Position numbers and translations under genes: made by a program
Source: JBBQSN01 sp038213835
GTDB taxonomy: Bacteria; Actinomycetota; Actinomycetes; Actinomycetales; CAWJMD01
Direction: 5' to 3'
DNA length: 13,237 bases
Assembly: GCA_038213835.1 (NCBI GenBank)
Contig: JBBQSN010000099.1
Coordinates: 1-13,237 of the forward strand
The notes under the pieces: model-generated
Told to the model about the DNA's origin: nothing
Database searches by the model: none
Seen by the model: the letters and a program-made list of their open reading frames with translations, nothing else
Part shown: in pieces, positions 1 to 6,514 of the stretch
How positions within the stretch are numbered: the stretch's first letter is position 1
Layout of the letters: each line of letters opens with the position of its first letter

Positions 1-135
1 TACAAGGAGGTGGCCAAGGAGCTGTTCATCTCGGTGAAGACGGTGGAGACCCACGTCTCCGCCGTGCTGCGCAAGCTGCAGCTCTCCTCGCGGCACGAGC
101 TGACCCGCTGGGCAGCCGACCGCCGGCTGCTCTGA
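1..135 (+). CDS. LuxR/NarL-family regulator, C-terminal HTH (5' end outside window)
   Basis: Only the last 44 codons are present; the frame is open from base 1 and stops at TGA 133-135. The peptide carries the GerE/LuxR recognition-helix signature SVKTVETHVSAVLRKL followed by LSSRHELTRWAADRRLL, the usual end of a NarL-type DNA-binding domain. The protein is therefore a transcription regulator, probably a response regulator or a stand-alone LuxR protein; the part that would tell which lies outside the window. Its stop overlaps the next start by one base (TGATG), so the sterol-carrier-like gene is probably translated from the same mRNA. Family assignment is firm; regulated targets are unknown. 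Confidence 0.85.
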   Translation, partial: YKEVAKELFISVKTVETHVSAVLRKLQLSSRHELTRWAADRRLL

Positions 136-524
136 TGCCGGCCCGTCGACGCACCGACCCCGCCGCCGGACGCGCGGCGCTGACGTCCTGGGCCCGCGAA
201 CCCGGCACGGCCGACCGCGCGACGACGGCGACGGCGGTGCGCTGGGCGCTCGAGGAGCTCGCGGAGCGCTCACCGGGCAACGCGGTCGAGGTGCGGGTGC
301 CCCCGTTCGGCGTCACCCAGTGCGTCCCCGGCCCCCGGCACACCCGGGGCACGCCGCCCAACGTGGTCGAGACCAGCGCCGACGCGTGGCTGCGGCTGGT
401 CACCGGCGCGACCGGCTGGGACGAGGCGCTCGGCTCGGGCGAGGTGCGGGCCAGCGGCCAGCGCACCGACCTGTCCCCCTGGCTGCCGCTGCACCGGGTG
501 CCCCTGGGTACCGTCGAGCCATGA
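135..524 (+). CDS. bacterial sterol-carrier-like family protein (SCP_3 type)
   Basis: 129 residues, ATG at 135 overlapping the previous stop. The region VEVRVPPFGVTQCVPGP followed by HTRGTPPNVVETSADAWL (about residues 51-89) is the conserved core of the actinobacterial sterol-carrier-like family, the type represented next to purF in Mycobacterium tuberculosis (Rv0807). The fold is expected to bind a lipid or other hydrophobic ligand in the cytoplasm, but no substrate has been shown by anything here. It has no signal peptide or membrane segment. The stop (522-524) overlaps the next start in an ATGA, implying coupled translation with the small membrane protein. The position two genes upstream of purF fits the family's known neighbourhood. 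Family is confident, biochemical role unknown. Confidence 0.8.
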   Translation: MPARRRTDPAAGRAALTSWAREPGTADRATTATAVRWALEELAERSPGNAVEVRVPPFGVTQCVPGPRHTRGTPPNVVETSADAWLRLVTGATGWDEALGSGEVRASGQRTDLSPWLPLHRVPLGTVEP

Positions 525-808
525 CCGGGTCTGCAGCTGAGGGTCCCGAACGTCCTCCTGTCGAGCAGATGCAGCGGGTCCGGCGCACCCGGACCCCGAA
601 GTACCCGGTCTTCATCGGGCTCGGTGTGGTGCTCGGCGTCGCCGTCGCCGGCGTGGTGACGCTGCTGACCCCGCTCGCGCCCGACCCCGTCACCGGGCAG
701 GAGTACTCGTTCGGCCAGGTCCTCGGCTACCTGAGCCTCGTGCTCGCCCTCGTCGGCGGGCTGATCGGCGGCCTGGTGGCCGTCCTGATCGACCGTCGCC
801 GACGCTGA
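521..808 (+). CDS. small two-helix membrane protein, unknown function
   Basis: 95 residues. The ATG at 521 is chosen because it overlaps the previous stop as ATGA; longer readings in this frame only run through the sterol-carrier gene. The N-terminal ~28 residues are polar and basic (RVRRTRTPKYP), followed by a hydrophobic helix at about 30-52, a short exposed loop with PDPVTGQEYSF, a second helix at about 65-90 rich in Gly/Leu/Val, and an RRRR tail. The basic N-tail and C-tail predict both ends inside the cell. I do not recognise a named family beyond conserved actinobacterial membrane proteins. It ends 18 bp from the convergent acetyltransferase gene. Probably the last gene of the regulator/sterol-carrier transcription unit. 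Confidence 0.75.
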   Translation: MTGSAAEGPERPPVEQMQRVRRTRTPKYPVFIGLGVVLGVAVAGVVTLLTPLAPDPVTGQEYSFGQVLGYLSLVLALVGGLIGGLVAVLIDRRRR

Positions 809-826
809 CCGGGCACAGCGCCAGAG

Positions 827-1141
827 TCAGGCCAGGTCGAACCGGGCCCGCTCCGCCTCGGGGACGAGGGACACGTACTCCTCGTGCCGGGCGATCCAGC
901 CCTTGACGAACGGGCAGTGGGGGAGAACCTCGGACCCGTTCTCCCGCAACGCCTCCAGCGCCCCGCGTGCCAGCGCCGACCCCACGCCACCGCCCTCCGC
1001 GGCCGGCTCGACCTCGGTGTGCAGGAAGGCGTAGTAGCCGCGGGTCGTGCGCCGGTAGGCGATGTGCCCGACCACCTCGCCGTCGCGCACCGCCTCGAAC
1101 CGGTCCGCGTCGGGCACGTCGCGCACCTCGACGTCGCTCAC
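827..1141 (-). CDS. small GNAT-fold N-acetyltransferase (COG2388 / YidJ-like)
   Basis: 104 residues from a GTG at 1141. Its order is typical of the short acetyltransferase family: N-terminal strands (FEAVRDGEVVGHIAYRR), a central strand (YAFLHTEVEP), the acetyl-CoA loop EGGGVGSALARGALEALREN (about residues 49-68) and the family's hallmark C-terminal HCPFVKGWIARHEEY with a conserved Cys. The substrate is not known for this family. The start overlaps the stop of the upstream membrane/GNAT-like gene by 4 bp (GTGA, 1138-1141), so the two form an operon with coupled translation. Family call is confident. Confidence 0.85.
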   Translation of the reverse strand: MSDVEVRDVPDADRFEAVRDGEVVGHIAYRRTTRGYYAFLHTEVEPAAEGGGVGSALARGALEALRENGSEVLPHCPFVKGWIARHEEYVSLVPEAERARFDLA

Positions 1142-1797
1142 GCCGCCAGCTCCAGCACCAGGCGTCCCGAGGCGTCAGGGGTGAACCCGACCCGCGGGAA
1201 GTACTCGGCCGCGTCCGGCATCCGGGTCGAGGCCACCAGCCGGCGGAAGCCGCGCTCGGTCAGCCGCCCGCCGTGCCGGTAGACGAACTTGCCGACCGAG
1301 AAGTCCCGGAACCGGGGCAGGACGTAGTCGAGCTCGACCCGGCCGTCGCCTGACCCGTCGTCCGAGAGCAGGACGAGACCGACGGTCTCGATGTCGCGCA
1401 GCACCAGGAACGCGGCCCGGTGCGCCTCACCGGGTGCGCCGGTGCCGCCGTCGGCCTGCGTCCCCCAGGCGAACCCGGGGTTGTGCCTCTCGACGTCGGT
1501 GGCGTTGCGGTCAAGGACGTGCCGCAGGTACTCGTCGTCCGGGCGGACCTCGACCACCTCGTAGACGGCGTCGTCGTCGCGCGAGCGCAGCAGCTTCACC
1601 AGGTGGTAGACGTCGAGCACCGAGATGACGAGGTTCATCGCCACCATCGGCCACACCCCGAGCGCCAGGTTGTAGCCGGTCAGCACCACCGACGCCGCGA
1701 GGTTGAGCGCGCGGAAGCGCACCACCCGGGCCTGGGCCAACGACCACACCAGCACGGCCGAGCCCGCCCAGCCCATCACCTCGAGCCAGAACGTCAT
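1138..1797 (-). CDS. YgjV-like membrane protein with C-terminal GNAT-like domain
   Basis: 219 residues from ATG at 1797. Residues 1-72 hold three hydrophobic helices (about 6-22, 29-46, 49-70), starting LEVMGWAGSAVLVWSLAQ and ending with LVISVLDVYHLVKLL, the pattern of the YgjV inner-membrane family. The cytoplasmic remainder (about 78-219) resembles a degenerate GNAT fold: a strand LVLRDIETVGLVLL, then VELDYVLPRFRDFSVGKF (154-171) in the place of the acetyl-CoA loop, then AAEYFPRVGF near the end. The usual Q/RxxGxG/A loop is not intact (DFSVGK), so catalysis is uncertain. Two-domain proteins of this layout exist in other bacteria as far as I recall. It overlaps the small GNAT gene by 4 bp. 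The frame stays open far upstream, antisense to purF, but no start there is plausible; ATG 1797 sits 7 nt after a -10 hexamer. Confidence 0.75.
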   Translation of the reverse strand: MTFWLEVMGWAGSAVLVWSLAQARVVRFRALNLAASVVLTGYNLALGVWPMVAMNLVISVLDVYHLVKLLRSRDDDAVYEVVEVRPDDEYLRHVLDRNATDVERHNPGFAWGTQADGGTGAPGEAHRAAFLVLRDIETVGLVLLSDDGSGDGRVELDYVLPRFRDFSVGKFVYRHGGRLTERGFRRLVASTRMPDAAEYFPRVGFTPDASGRLVLELAA

Positions 1798-1804
1798 GCC
1801 GGGG

Positions 1805-1810
1805 AGCGTA
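1805..1810 (-). promoter_or_regulatory. candidate -10 element for leaderless YgjV-like gene
   Basis: On the minus strand TACGCT (TANNNT) lies exactly 7 nt before the ATG at 1797, and no Shine-Dalgarno sequence is present. This is the arrangement of actinobacterial leaderless mRNAs. It lies in the 48-bp gap shared with the divergent purF gene. No convincing -35 box is visible. Confidence 0.45.
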
Positions 1811-1845
1811 GGGCCCGCACCTGCGCCTCGTGCGACGATGGGGGC

Positions 1846-3378
1846 ATGCCACGTGGTGACGGCCTGCTGTCGCACGACCTGCTCCCCGGCGAGAAGGGGC
1901 CCCAGGACGCCTGCGGTGTCTTCGGGGTCTGGGCCCCCGAGGAGGACGTCGCCAAGCTGACGTACTTCGGGCTCTACGCCCTGCAGCACCGCGGCCAGGA
2001 GTCGGCGGGGATCTGCGTCTCGAACGGCTCCCAGCTGCTCGTCCTGAAGGACATGGGCCTGGTCTCCCAGGTCTTCGACGAGCGCTCGCTCGCGCCGCTC
2101 AAGGGCCACCTGGCCATCGGCCACACCCGCTACTCCACCACCGGCGCGAGCGAGTGGGAGAACGCCCAGCCCACTCTCGGCAACACCGCGGCCGGCACCG
2201 TGGCCCTCGGCCACAACGGCAACCACACCAACACCGCCGAGCTGCGCGACCTGGTCGAGCACATGTACGGCCGGATGAGCCGTGGCGAGATGGCGCGGGG
2301 CAACACCACCGACACCGTGCTGATCACCACGCTGCTCACCGGCTCGCCCGACCGCACCCTCGAGGCCACGGCGCTCGAGGTGCTCCCGAAGCTGCGCGGC
2401 GCCTTCTCGTTGGTCTTCATGGACGAGCAGACCCTGTACGCGGCCCGCGACCCCCACGGCATCCGGCCGCTGGTGCTGGGCCGGCTGGAGCGCGGCTGGG
2501 TGGTGGCCTCCGAGACCGCGGCCCTCGACATCGTCGGGGCGTCGCTCGTCCGCGAGATCGAGCCGGGCGAGTTGGTGACGATCGACGAGAACGGGCTGCG
2601 CACGCAGCGGTTCGCCGAGGCCACCCCCACCGGCTGCGTCTTCGAGTACGTCTACCTGGCTCGCCCGGACACCACCATCGCCGGACGCGGGGTGCACGCC
2701 GCCCGGGTCGAGATGGGTCGCCGCCTCGCCGCCGAGCACCCGGTCGAGGCCGACCTGGTCATCCCGACGCCGGAGTCCGGCACCCCGGCCGCGATCGGCT
2801 ATGCCGAGGCCTCGGGCATCCCCTACGGGCAGGGCCTGGTGAAGAACGCCTACGTCGGCCGCACCTTCATCCAGCCGTCCCAGACCATCCGCCAGCTCGG
2901 CATCCGGCTCAAGCTCAACCCGCTGCGGGACGTCGTCCGCGGCAAGCGCCTGGTCGTGGTCGACGACTCGATCGTGCGCGGCAACACCCAGCGCGCGCTG
3001 GTGCGGATGCTGCGCGAGGCCGGCGCCGCCGAGGTGCACGTGCGCATCTCCTCCCCGCCGGTGAAGTGGCCGTGCTTCTACGGCATCGACTTCGCCTCGC
3101 GCGCCGAGCTGATCGCGAACGGGCTGGCCGTCGAGGAGATCCGCTCCTCGCTGGGCGCCGACTCGCTCGGCTACATCGGTGTCGAGGCCATGGTCGAGGC
3201 GACGGAGCAGCCGGTCGAGCGGCTCTGCACCGCCTGCTTCACCGGCAGCTACCCGGTGAAGATCGACGACGTGCACGACCTCGGCATGCTCCCCGGCCAG
3301 ACCGAGCTGCCGATCGACGCCGACGGCGTGACCCCCGGGTCCGGCGGCGGGGCCGTCGACGCCCTGAGCCGCCCCTGA
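1846..3378 (+). CDS. purF: amidophosphoribosyltransferase PurF
   Basis: 510 residues. Catalyses the first step of purine synthesis, glutamine + PRPP to 5-phosphoribosylamine, in the cytoplasm. The N-terminal Ntn-hydrolase domain has its nucleophile at Cys23 (GPQDACGVFGVW), so 22 residues would be removed by processing, as in Bacillus-type enzymes. LQHRGQESAGI and IGHTRYSTTG are glutaminase-domain signatures. The PRPP-binding motif VVVDDSIVRGNT is at 370-381. Cys264, Cys410, Cys461 and Cys464 match the four ligands of the 4Fe-4S cluster of the oxygen-sensitive Bacillus-type PurF. The start is ATG 1846; an ATG at 1838 is out of frame. The leader is too short for a riboswitch. GACGAT at 1834-1839 could be a -10 for a leaderless mRNA, though a G-run just before the ATG could also act as a weak ribosome site. 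purM follows after 41 bp. Confidence 0.97.
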   Translation: MPRGDGLLSHDLLPGEKGPQDACGVFGVWAPEEDVAKLTYFGLYALQHRGQESAGICVSNGSQLLVLKDMGLVSQVFDERSLAPLKGHLAIGHTRYSTTGASEWENAQPTLGNTAAGTVALGHNGNHTNTAELRDLVEHMYGRMSRGEMARGNTTDTVLITTLLTGSPDRTLEATALEVLPKLRGAFSLVFMDEQTLYAARDPHGIRPLVLGRLERGWVVASETAALDIVGASLVREIEPGELVTIDENGLRTQRFAEATPTGCVFEYVYLARPDTTIAGRGVHAARVEMGRRLAAEHPVEADLVIPTPESGTPAAIGYAEASGIPYGQGLVKNAYVGRTFIQPSQTIRQLGIRLKLNPLRDVVRGKRLVVVDDSIVRGNTQRALVRMLREAGAAEVHVRISSPPVKWPCFYGIDFASRAELIANGLAVEEIRSSLGADSLGYIGVEAMVEATEQPVERLCTACFTGSYPVKIDDVHDLGMLPGQTELPIDADGVTPGSGGGAVDALSRP

Positions 3379-3407
3379 CCTCCTGGCTGCGTCCACAGCC
3401 CGCTCGG

Positions 3408-3413
3408 TAGCCT
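3408..3413 (+). promoter_or_regulatory. candidate -10 element for leaderless purM
   Basis: TAGCCT (TANNNT) lies in the 41-bp purF-purM gap, followed by 6 nt and the GTG start of purM at 3420. No Shine-Dalgarno sequence precedes the GTG. This suggests purM has its own leaderless transcript in addition to any read-through from purF. Confidence 0.45.
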
Positions 3414-3419
3414 GACGCC

Positions 3420-4538
3420 GTGCCGACCCAGCGAGTCACCTATGCCGCAGCCGGGGTCGACGTCGAGGCAGGTGACGAGGCCGTCGAGCTGATGAAGGAC
3501 GCCGTCGCCGCCACGCACGACGCCCGGGTGCTCGGCGGGATCGGCGGCTTCGCGGCCCTGTTCGACGCCTCCGAGCTGCTCCGGATGCGTCGGCCGCTGC
3601 TGGCCACCAGCACCGACGGCGTGGGCACCAAGGTCGCGGTCGCCCAGGCGATGGACGTGCACCACACGATCGGTCACGACCTGGTCGGCATGGTCGTCGA
3701 CGACATCGTGGTCAGCGGGGCGCGCCCGCTGTTCATGACCGACTACATCGCCTGCGGCAAGGTCGTCCCGGAGCGGATCGCCGACATCGTCCGCGGCATC
3801 GCCGAGGGCTGCCGGCTCACCGGCACGGCGCTGGTGGGCGGGGAGACGGCGGAGCACCCCGGTCTGCTGGGCGAGCACGAGTACGACCTCGCGGGCGCGG
3901 CCACCGGCGTCGTGGAGGCCGACGACGTGCTGGGCCCGGAGCGGGTGCTCGCCGGCGACGTCGTGGTCGCGATGGCGTCGTCCGGCCTGCACTCCAACGG
4001 CTACTCGCTGGTGCGGCGCGTGCTCGAGGTCGCCGGCTGGGGTTACGACCGGCACGTCGACGAGCTCGGGCGCACCGTGGGCGAGGAGCTGCTCGAGCCC
4101 ACCCGGCTCTACACGCTCGCCTGCCTCGCGCTCGCCGCGGACGAGGCAGCGGCCGTGCACGCGTTCAGCCACGTCACCGGCGGCGGTCTCGCCGCCAACC
4201 TCGCACGGGTGCTGCCCCCCGGTGTCACGGCCACGATCGACCGGACCACCTGGACACCGCCGCCGGTCTTCAGCCTCGTGCAGTCGCTCGGACGGGTGCC
4301 GCGCACCGACCTCGAGCGAACGCTCAACGTCGGTGTGGGCATGGTGGCCGTGGTCGCCGCCGACGGGGTCGACGCCACGCTCGCACGGCTGCAGACCGCC
4401 GGGGTGGCCCCCTGGGTGCTCGGGCGGGTGCAGGGCGACGAGGAGGCCGGGCCAGGTGGGGACCAGGACGTCGTCCGGGGTGCCAAGGGCGTGCACGGCG
4501 GGACCGTGCGCACCACGGGCGAGCACCCGGTGGGCTGA
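3420..4538 (+). CDS. purM: phosphoribosylformylglycinamidine cyclo-ligase (AIR synthetase) PurM
   Basis: 372 residues from GTG 3420. Converts FGAM and ATP to aminoimidazole ribonucleotide, step five of purine synthesis, as a cytoplasmic homodimer. Diagnostic pieces are TYAAAGVDVEAGDEAVELMK at the N-terminus, the nucleotide-binding STDGVGTK (64-71), VVDDIVVSGARPLFMTDYIA, GGETAEHPG (from 140), SSGLHSNGYSLVR, HVTGGGLAANLARVLP and NVGVGMVAVV. The protein is slightly longer than the usual ~345-350 because of a polar, Gly/Asp-rich loop near the C-terminus before a final GGTVRTTGEHP strand, a common actinobacterial variation. purF followed by purM is conserved in Streptomyces and mycobacteria. The start is fixed by the family N-terminus and the -10 6 nt upstream. 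Confidence 0.97.
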   Translation: MPTQRVTYAAAGVDVEAGDEAVELMKDAVAATHDARVLGGIGGFAALFDASELLRMRRPLLATSTDGVGTKVAVAQAMDVHHTIGHDLVGMVVDDIVVSGARPLFMTDYIACGKVVPERIADIVRGIAEGCRLTGTALVGGETAEHPGLLGEHEYDLAGAATGVVEADDVLGPERVLAGDVVVAMASSGLHSNGYSLVRRVLEVAGWGYDRHVDELGRTVGEELLEPTRLYTLACLALAADEAAAVHAFSHVTGGGLAANLARVLPPGVTATIDRTTWTPPPVFSLVQSLGRVPRTDLERTLNVGVGMVAVVAADGVDATLARLQTAGVAPWVLGRVQGDEEAGPGGDQDVVRGAKGVHGGTVRTTGEHPVG

Positions 4539-4557
4539 TCCGCCACGCACGACAGGA

Positions 4558-4590
4558 CCCGGCGCCCCCCCCGCGAGGGGTGGCACCGGG
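4558..4590. terminator. GC-rich hairpin between convergent purM and DUF3073 gene
   Basis: CCCGGCGCCCCCCC (4558-4571) pairs with GGGGTGGCACCGGG (4577-4590) over 14 positions with two mismatches around a 5-nt loop. It lies between two convergent stop codons (4538 and 4604). There is no T-tract, which is normal for actinobacterial terminators. It can serve both strands. Confidence 0.55.
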
Positions 4591-4603
4591 GACGGTCAGC
4601 GAC

Positions 4604-4789
4604 TCAGCGGTTGTGCGACGTCCACGCGCCGTACTCGTCGTCGTCGCTCTCAGGCTCCTCGGGAGGTGGAGCCTTGATCGGCTCTCCCCGGAGCTCGCGT
4701 TGCAGACGCTCGTAGTCGGTCTCGGGGCTGTAGTACTTCAGCTCCCGAGCGACCTTGGTCTGCTTGGCCTTCTGACGGCCGCGCCCCAT
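4604..4789 (-). CDS. DUF3073 family small protein
   Basis: 61 residues. The N-terminus MGRGRQKAKQTKVARELKYY and the following TDYERLQREL are the signature of DUF3073, a small basic-then-acidic protein found in actinobacteria immediately behind purM (Rv0810c in M. tuberculosis; also in the Streptomyces purF-bldC region). The tail is acidic and proline-rich (PPPEEPESDDDEYGAW). The function is unknown; the length equals the family norm. A strong ribosome site, GAGGGGG on the minus strand, precedes the ATG. Convergent with purM across a hairpin. Confidence 0.92.
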   Translation of the reverse strand: MGRGRQKAKQTKVARELKYYSPETDYERLQRELRGEPIKAPPPEEPESDDDEYGAWTSHNR

Positions 4790-4862
4790 GGCGTGACCCC
4801 CTCATCGTCATCCCGGGGCTGGCACGACGGCGGCCCGAGCGGTTGGCTTCTCTGCGTCCCTC

Positions 4863-4888
4863 AACGGTACATCGTCGCCAGGAGTTCC
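4863..4888 (-). promoter_or_regulatory. possible SigR/SigH-type promoter upstream of DUF3073 gene
   Basis: On the minus strand GGAAC (4888-4884) is followed after exactly 18 nt by GTT (4865-4863). The published SigR/SigH pattern is GGAAT-N18-GTT, so this differs at one base. A start site here would give a leader of about 65-70 nt with the good ribosome site. TACCGT inside the same stretch could instead be a housekeeping -10. Seen by eye only and short motifs recur by chance. Confidence 0.25.
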
Positions 4889-4966
4889 GGCACCTCGGTC
4901 CACGGACTCGCCCGCGACCGCTCCTGGATCCTCACCCGGTGACCGCCTCCCGGGCTCGGTCGGCGT

Positions 4967-6064
4967 TCAGCGGCGCGGAAGCCAGGGTCGGTCCTGGCCG
5001 ACCTCCGTCATCCGGCGCTCCGCCAGGGCGCCGGCGGCGGAGGTGGGCGTGATCCCGCGCTCCGCGGCCTCGGTGAGCACGCCGAGCGTGGCGTCGTAGA
5101 TGCGGGCCGCCTTGGCGTGGGCGCGGTCGAACGAGAACCCGCGCAGCTCGTCGGCCACCTGGATGACGCCGCCCGCGTTCACCAGGTAGTCCGGGCAGTA
5201 CAGGATGCCGCGTCCGGCCAGGACGTCCTCGACGCCATCGTGGGCGAGCTGGTTGTTCGCGGCGCCGCAGACCACCGTGGACTTGAGCACCTGGACGGTC
5301 TCGTCGTCGAGCGCGCCGCCGAGCGCGCAGGGGGCGTACACGTCGAGGTCCTCGCGGACCATCAGGTCGGTGTCGGCGACGGACTCGACCTGCGGGTGCC
5401 GGTCGCGCACGACCTGCACCGCGCCGGCGTCGACGTCGGTGATCACGACCTCGGCACCGTCCTGGACCAGCAGGTCGGTCAGGTGCTTGCCGACCTTGCC
5501 GACGCCGGCGACACCCACCCGGCGCCCGGCCAGGGACGGGCCGCCCCACCGGTGGGCGGCCGCCGCGCGCATGCCCTGGAAGACGCCGAAGGCGGTCAGG
5601 ACCGAGGAGTCACCGGCACCGCCGTCGACCTCGGAGCGGCCGGTGGCGAAGTCGGTCTCGCGCGCCACGACGTCCATGTCGGCGACGTAGGTGCCGACGT
5701 CGCACGCCGTCACGTACCGACCGCCGAGGGACTGGACGAACCGCCCGTAGGCGCGCAGCAGCGCCTCGGTCTTGTCGGTGCTGGGGTTGCCGACGATCAC
5801 GGCCTTGCCGCCGCCGTGGTCCAGACCGGCGAGGGCGTTCTTGTACGACATGCCGCGGGAGAGGGCGAGCACGTCGCGCACGGCGTCGTCCATCGAGGCG
5901 TACGGGAAGAACCGGGTGCCGCCCAGGGCGGGGCCGAGCGCGGTGCTGTGCACGGCGATGACCGCCCGCAGCCCGGTGGCGCGGTCGTGGCAGACCACGA
6001 CCTGCTCGTGGTCGGTCCTCCACACGGTGCTCGTGGCGGTGCTCGTGATTGTTCCCTCGCTCAT
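4967..6064 (-). CDS. vdh: Leu/Val/Phe-type amino-acid dehydrogenase (valine dehydrogenase)
   Basis: 365 residues, the size of Streptomyces valine dehydrogenase. NAD-dependent oxidative deamination of branched-chain amino acids to 2-keto acids, the entry to their breakdown. The substrate domain has TALGPALGGTRFFPY (from Thr41), SYKNALAGLDHGGGKAVI with Lys75 and the catalytic Lys87, and TACDVGT around Asp122. The Rossmann domain has GVGKVG at 187-192 (GxGxxG) and CGAANNQLA, then YCPDYLVNAGGVIQVADE. The start ATG 6064 is supported by AAGGAG 8 nt upstream on the minus strand. It diverges from bldC across 202 bp, the same arrangement as SCO4089/bldC in Streptomyces. Preference for Val versus Leu cannot be read from the sequence. 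Confidence 0.93.
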   Translation of the reverse strand: MSEGTITSTATSTVWRTDHEQVVVCHDRATGLRAVIAVHSTALGPALGGTRFFPYASMDDAVRDVLALSRGMSYKNALAGLDHGGGKAVIVGNPSTDKTEALLRAYGRFVQSLGGRYVTACDVGTYVADMDVVARETDFATGRSEVDGGAGDSSVLTAFGVFQGMRAAAAHRWGGPSLAGRRVGVAGVGKVGKHLTDLLVQDGAEVVITDVDAGAVQVVRDRHPQVESVADTDLMVREDLDVYAPCALGGALDDETVQVLKSTVVCGAANNQLAHDGVEDVLAGRGILYCPDYLVNAGGVIQVADELRGFSFDRAHAKAARIYDATLGVLTEAAERGITPTSAAGALAERRMTEVGQDRPWLPRR

Positions 6065-6114
6065 GGCGATTGCTCCTTGTGGTGGCTGCCTCGGGTCGCG
6101 AGGTCTGCCGCTTC

Positions 6115-6120
6115 ACCCTA
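6115..6120 (-). promoter_or_regulatory. candidate -10 element for vdh
   Basis: On the minus strand TAGGGT (TANNNT, preceded by GA) lies about 50 nt before the vdh ATG, which leaves room for a leader with the clear AAGGAG ribosome site. The best -35 at the right distance, GTGAGC, is poor. The other half of the 202-bp vdh-bldC gap must hold the bldC promoter, but I could not pick it out. Confidence 0.3.
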
Positions 6121-6266
6121 TCTGCGGTGTCTGAAGGCTCACGGATAGTCATTTCGGGCTATGGCGGACATGCCGACCTGGGCCGAGAATGGGAGGGCCG
6201 CGAGCGGGTGCTTCTCGCCTGCGGTACGGCCTGGTGGAGGCCGGCACCACGAATGAGGAGGACCCG

Positions 6267-6473
6267 ATGGCCGCTCGCGCGACCGAGACCGAGAACCTGC
6301 TGACACCTGCTGAGGTGGCCGCCCTGTTCCGGGTCGACCCCAAGACCGTCACCCGCTGGGCCAAGGCCGGCAAGCTGTCCTCGATCCGCACGCTCGGCGG
6401 TCACCGCCGGTACCGCGAGACCGAGGTCCGCTCGTTGCTCGCCGGCATCCCGACGCAGCGCTCCGAGGACTGA
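6267..6473 (+). CDS. bldC: BldC, MerR-like developmental DNA-binding protein
   Basis: 68 residues, the length of Streptomyces BldC, and almost identical in its core: LLTPAEVAALFRVDPKTV, TRWAKAGKLSSIRTLGGHRR and YRETEV, ending AGIPTQRSED. It is a single winged-helix domain without an effector domain; in Streptomyces it binds DNA as head-to-tail oligomers and delays the onset of development. The ATG at 6267 is chosen over upstream in-frame codons because GAGGAG lies 6 nt before it and the family starts there. It diverges from vdh and ends 14 bp before a strong hairpin. In a non-sporulating host the role would differ, but the protein is widely conserved. Confidence 0.96.
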   Translation: MAARATETENLLTPAEVAALFRVDPKTVTRWAKAGKLSSIRTLGGHRRYRETEVRSLLAGIPTQRSED

Positions 6474-6486
6474 TCTGCCGCTGACC

Positions 6487-6512
6487 CGGCCGCTCCCTGA
6501 AGGGAGCGGCCG
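6487..6512. terminator. perfect 11-bp hairpin between bldC and HMG-CoA lyase gene
   Basis: CGGCCGCTCCC, loop TGAA, GGGAGCGGCCG: a perfect inverted repeat in the 41 bp between the convergent stops of bldC (6473) and the lyase gene (6515). The plus strand continues TCTCAG without a long T-run. Best read as a bidirectional terminator. Confidence 0.8.
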
Positions 6513-6514
6513 TC

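Noticed and set aside
1798..1845. Riboswitch or PurR-type control region for purF.
   Set aside because: Only 48 bp separate the divergent starts, too short for a purine riboswitch, and no long inverted repeat is visible.
3249..4586. Long open frame antisense to purM (and a similar one antisense to purF).
   Set aside because: High GC keeps antisense frames open; the peptides are rich in His, Gly, Arg and Asp without family motifs, while the plus strand encodes complete purM and purF.
6189..6266. In-frame ATG at 6189 giving BldC a 26-residue extension.
   Set aside because: GAGGAG lies just ahead of ATG 6267, and the 68-residue product matches the known BldC length and N-terminus.
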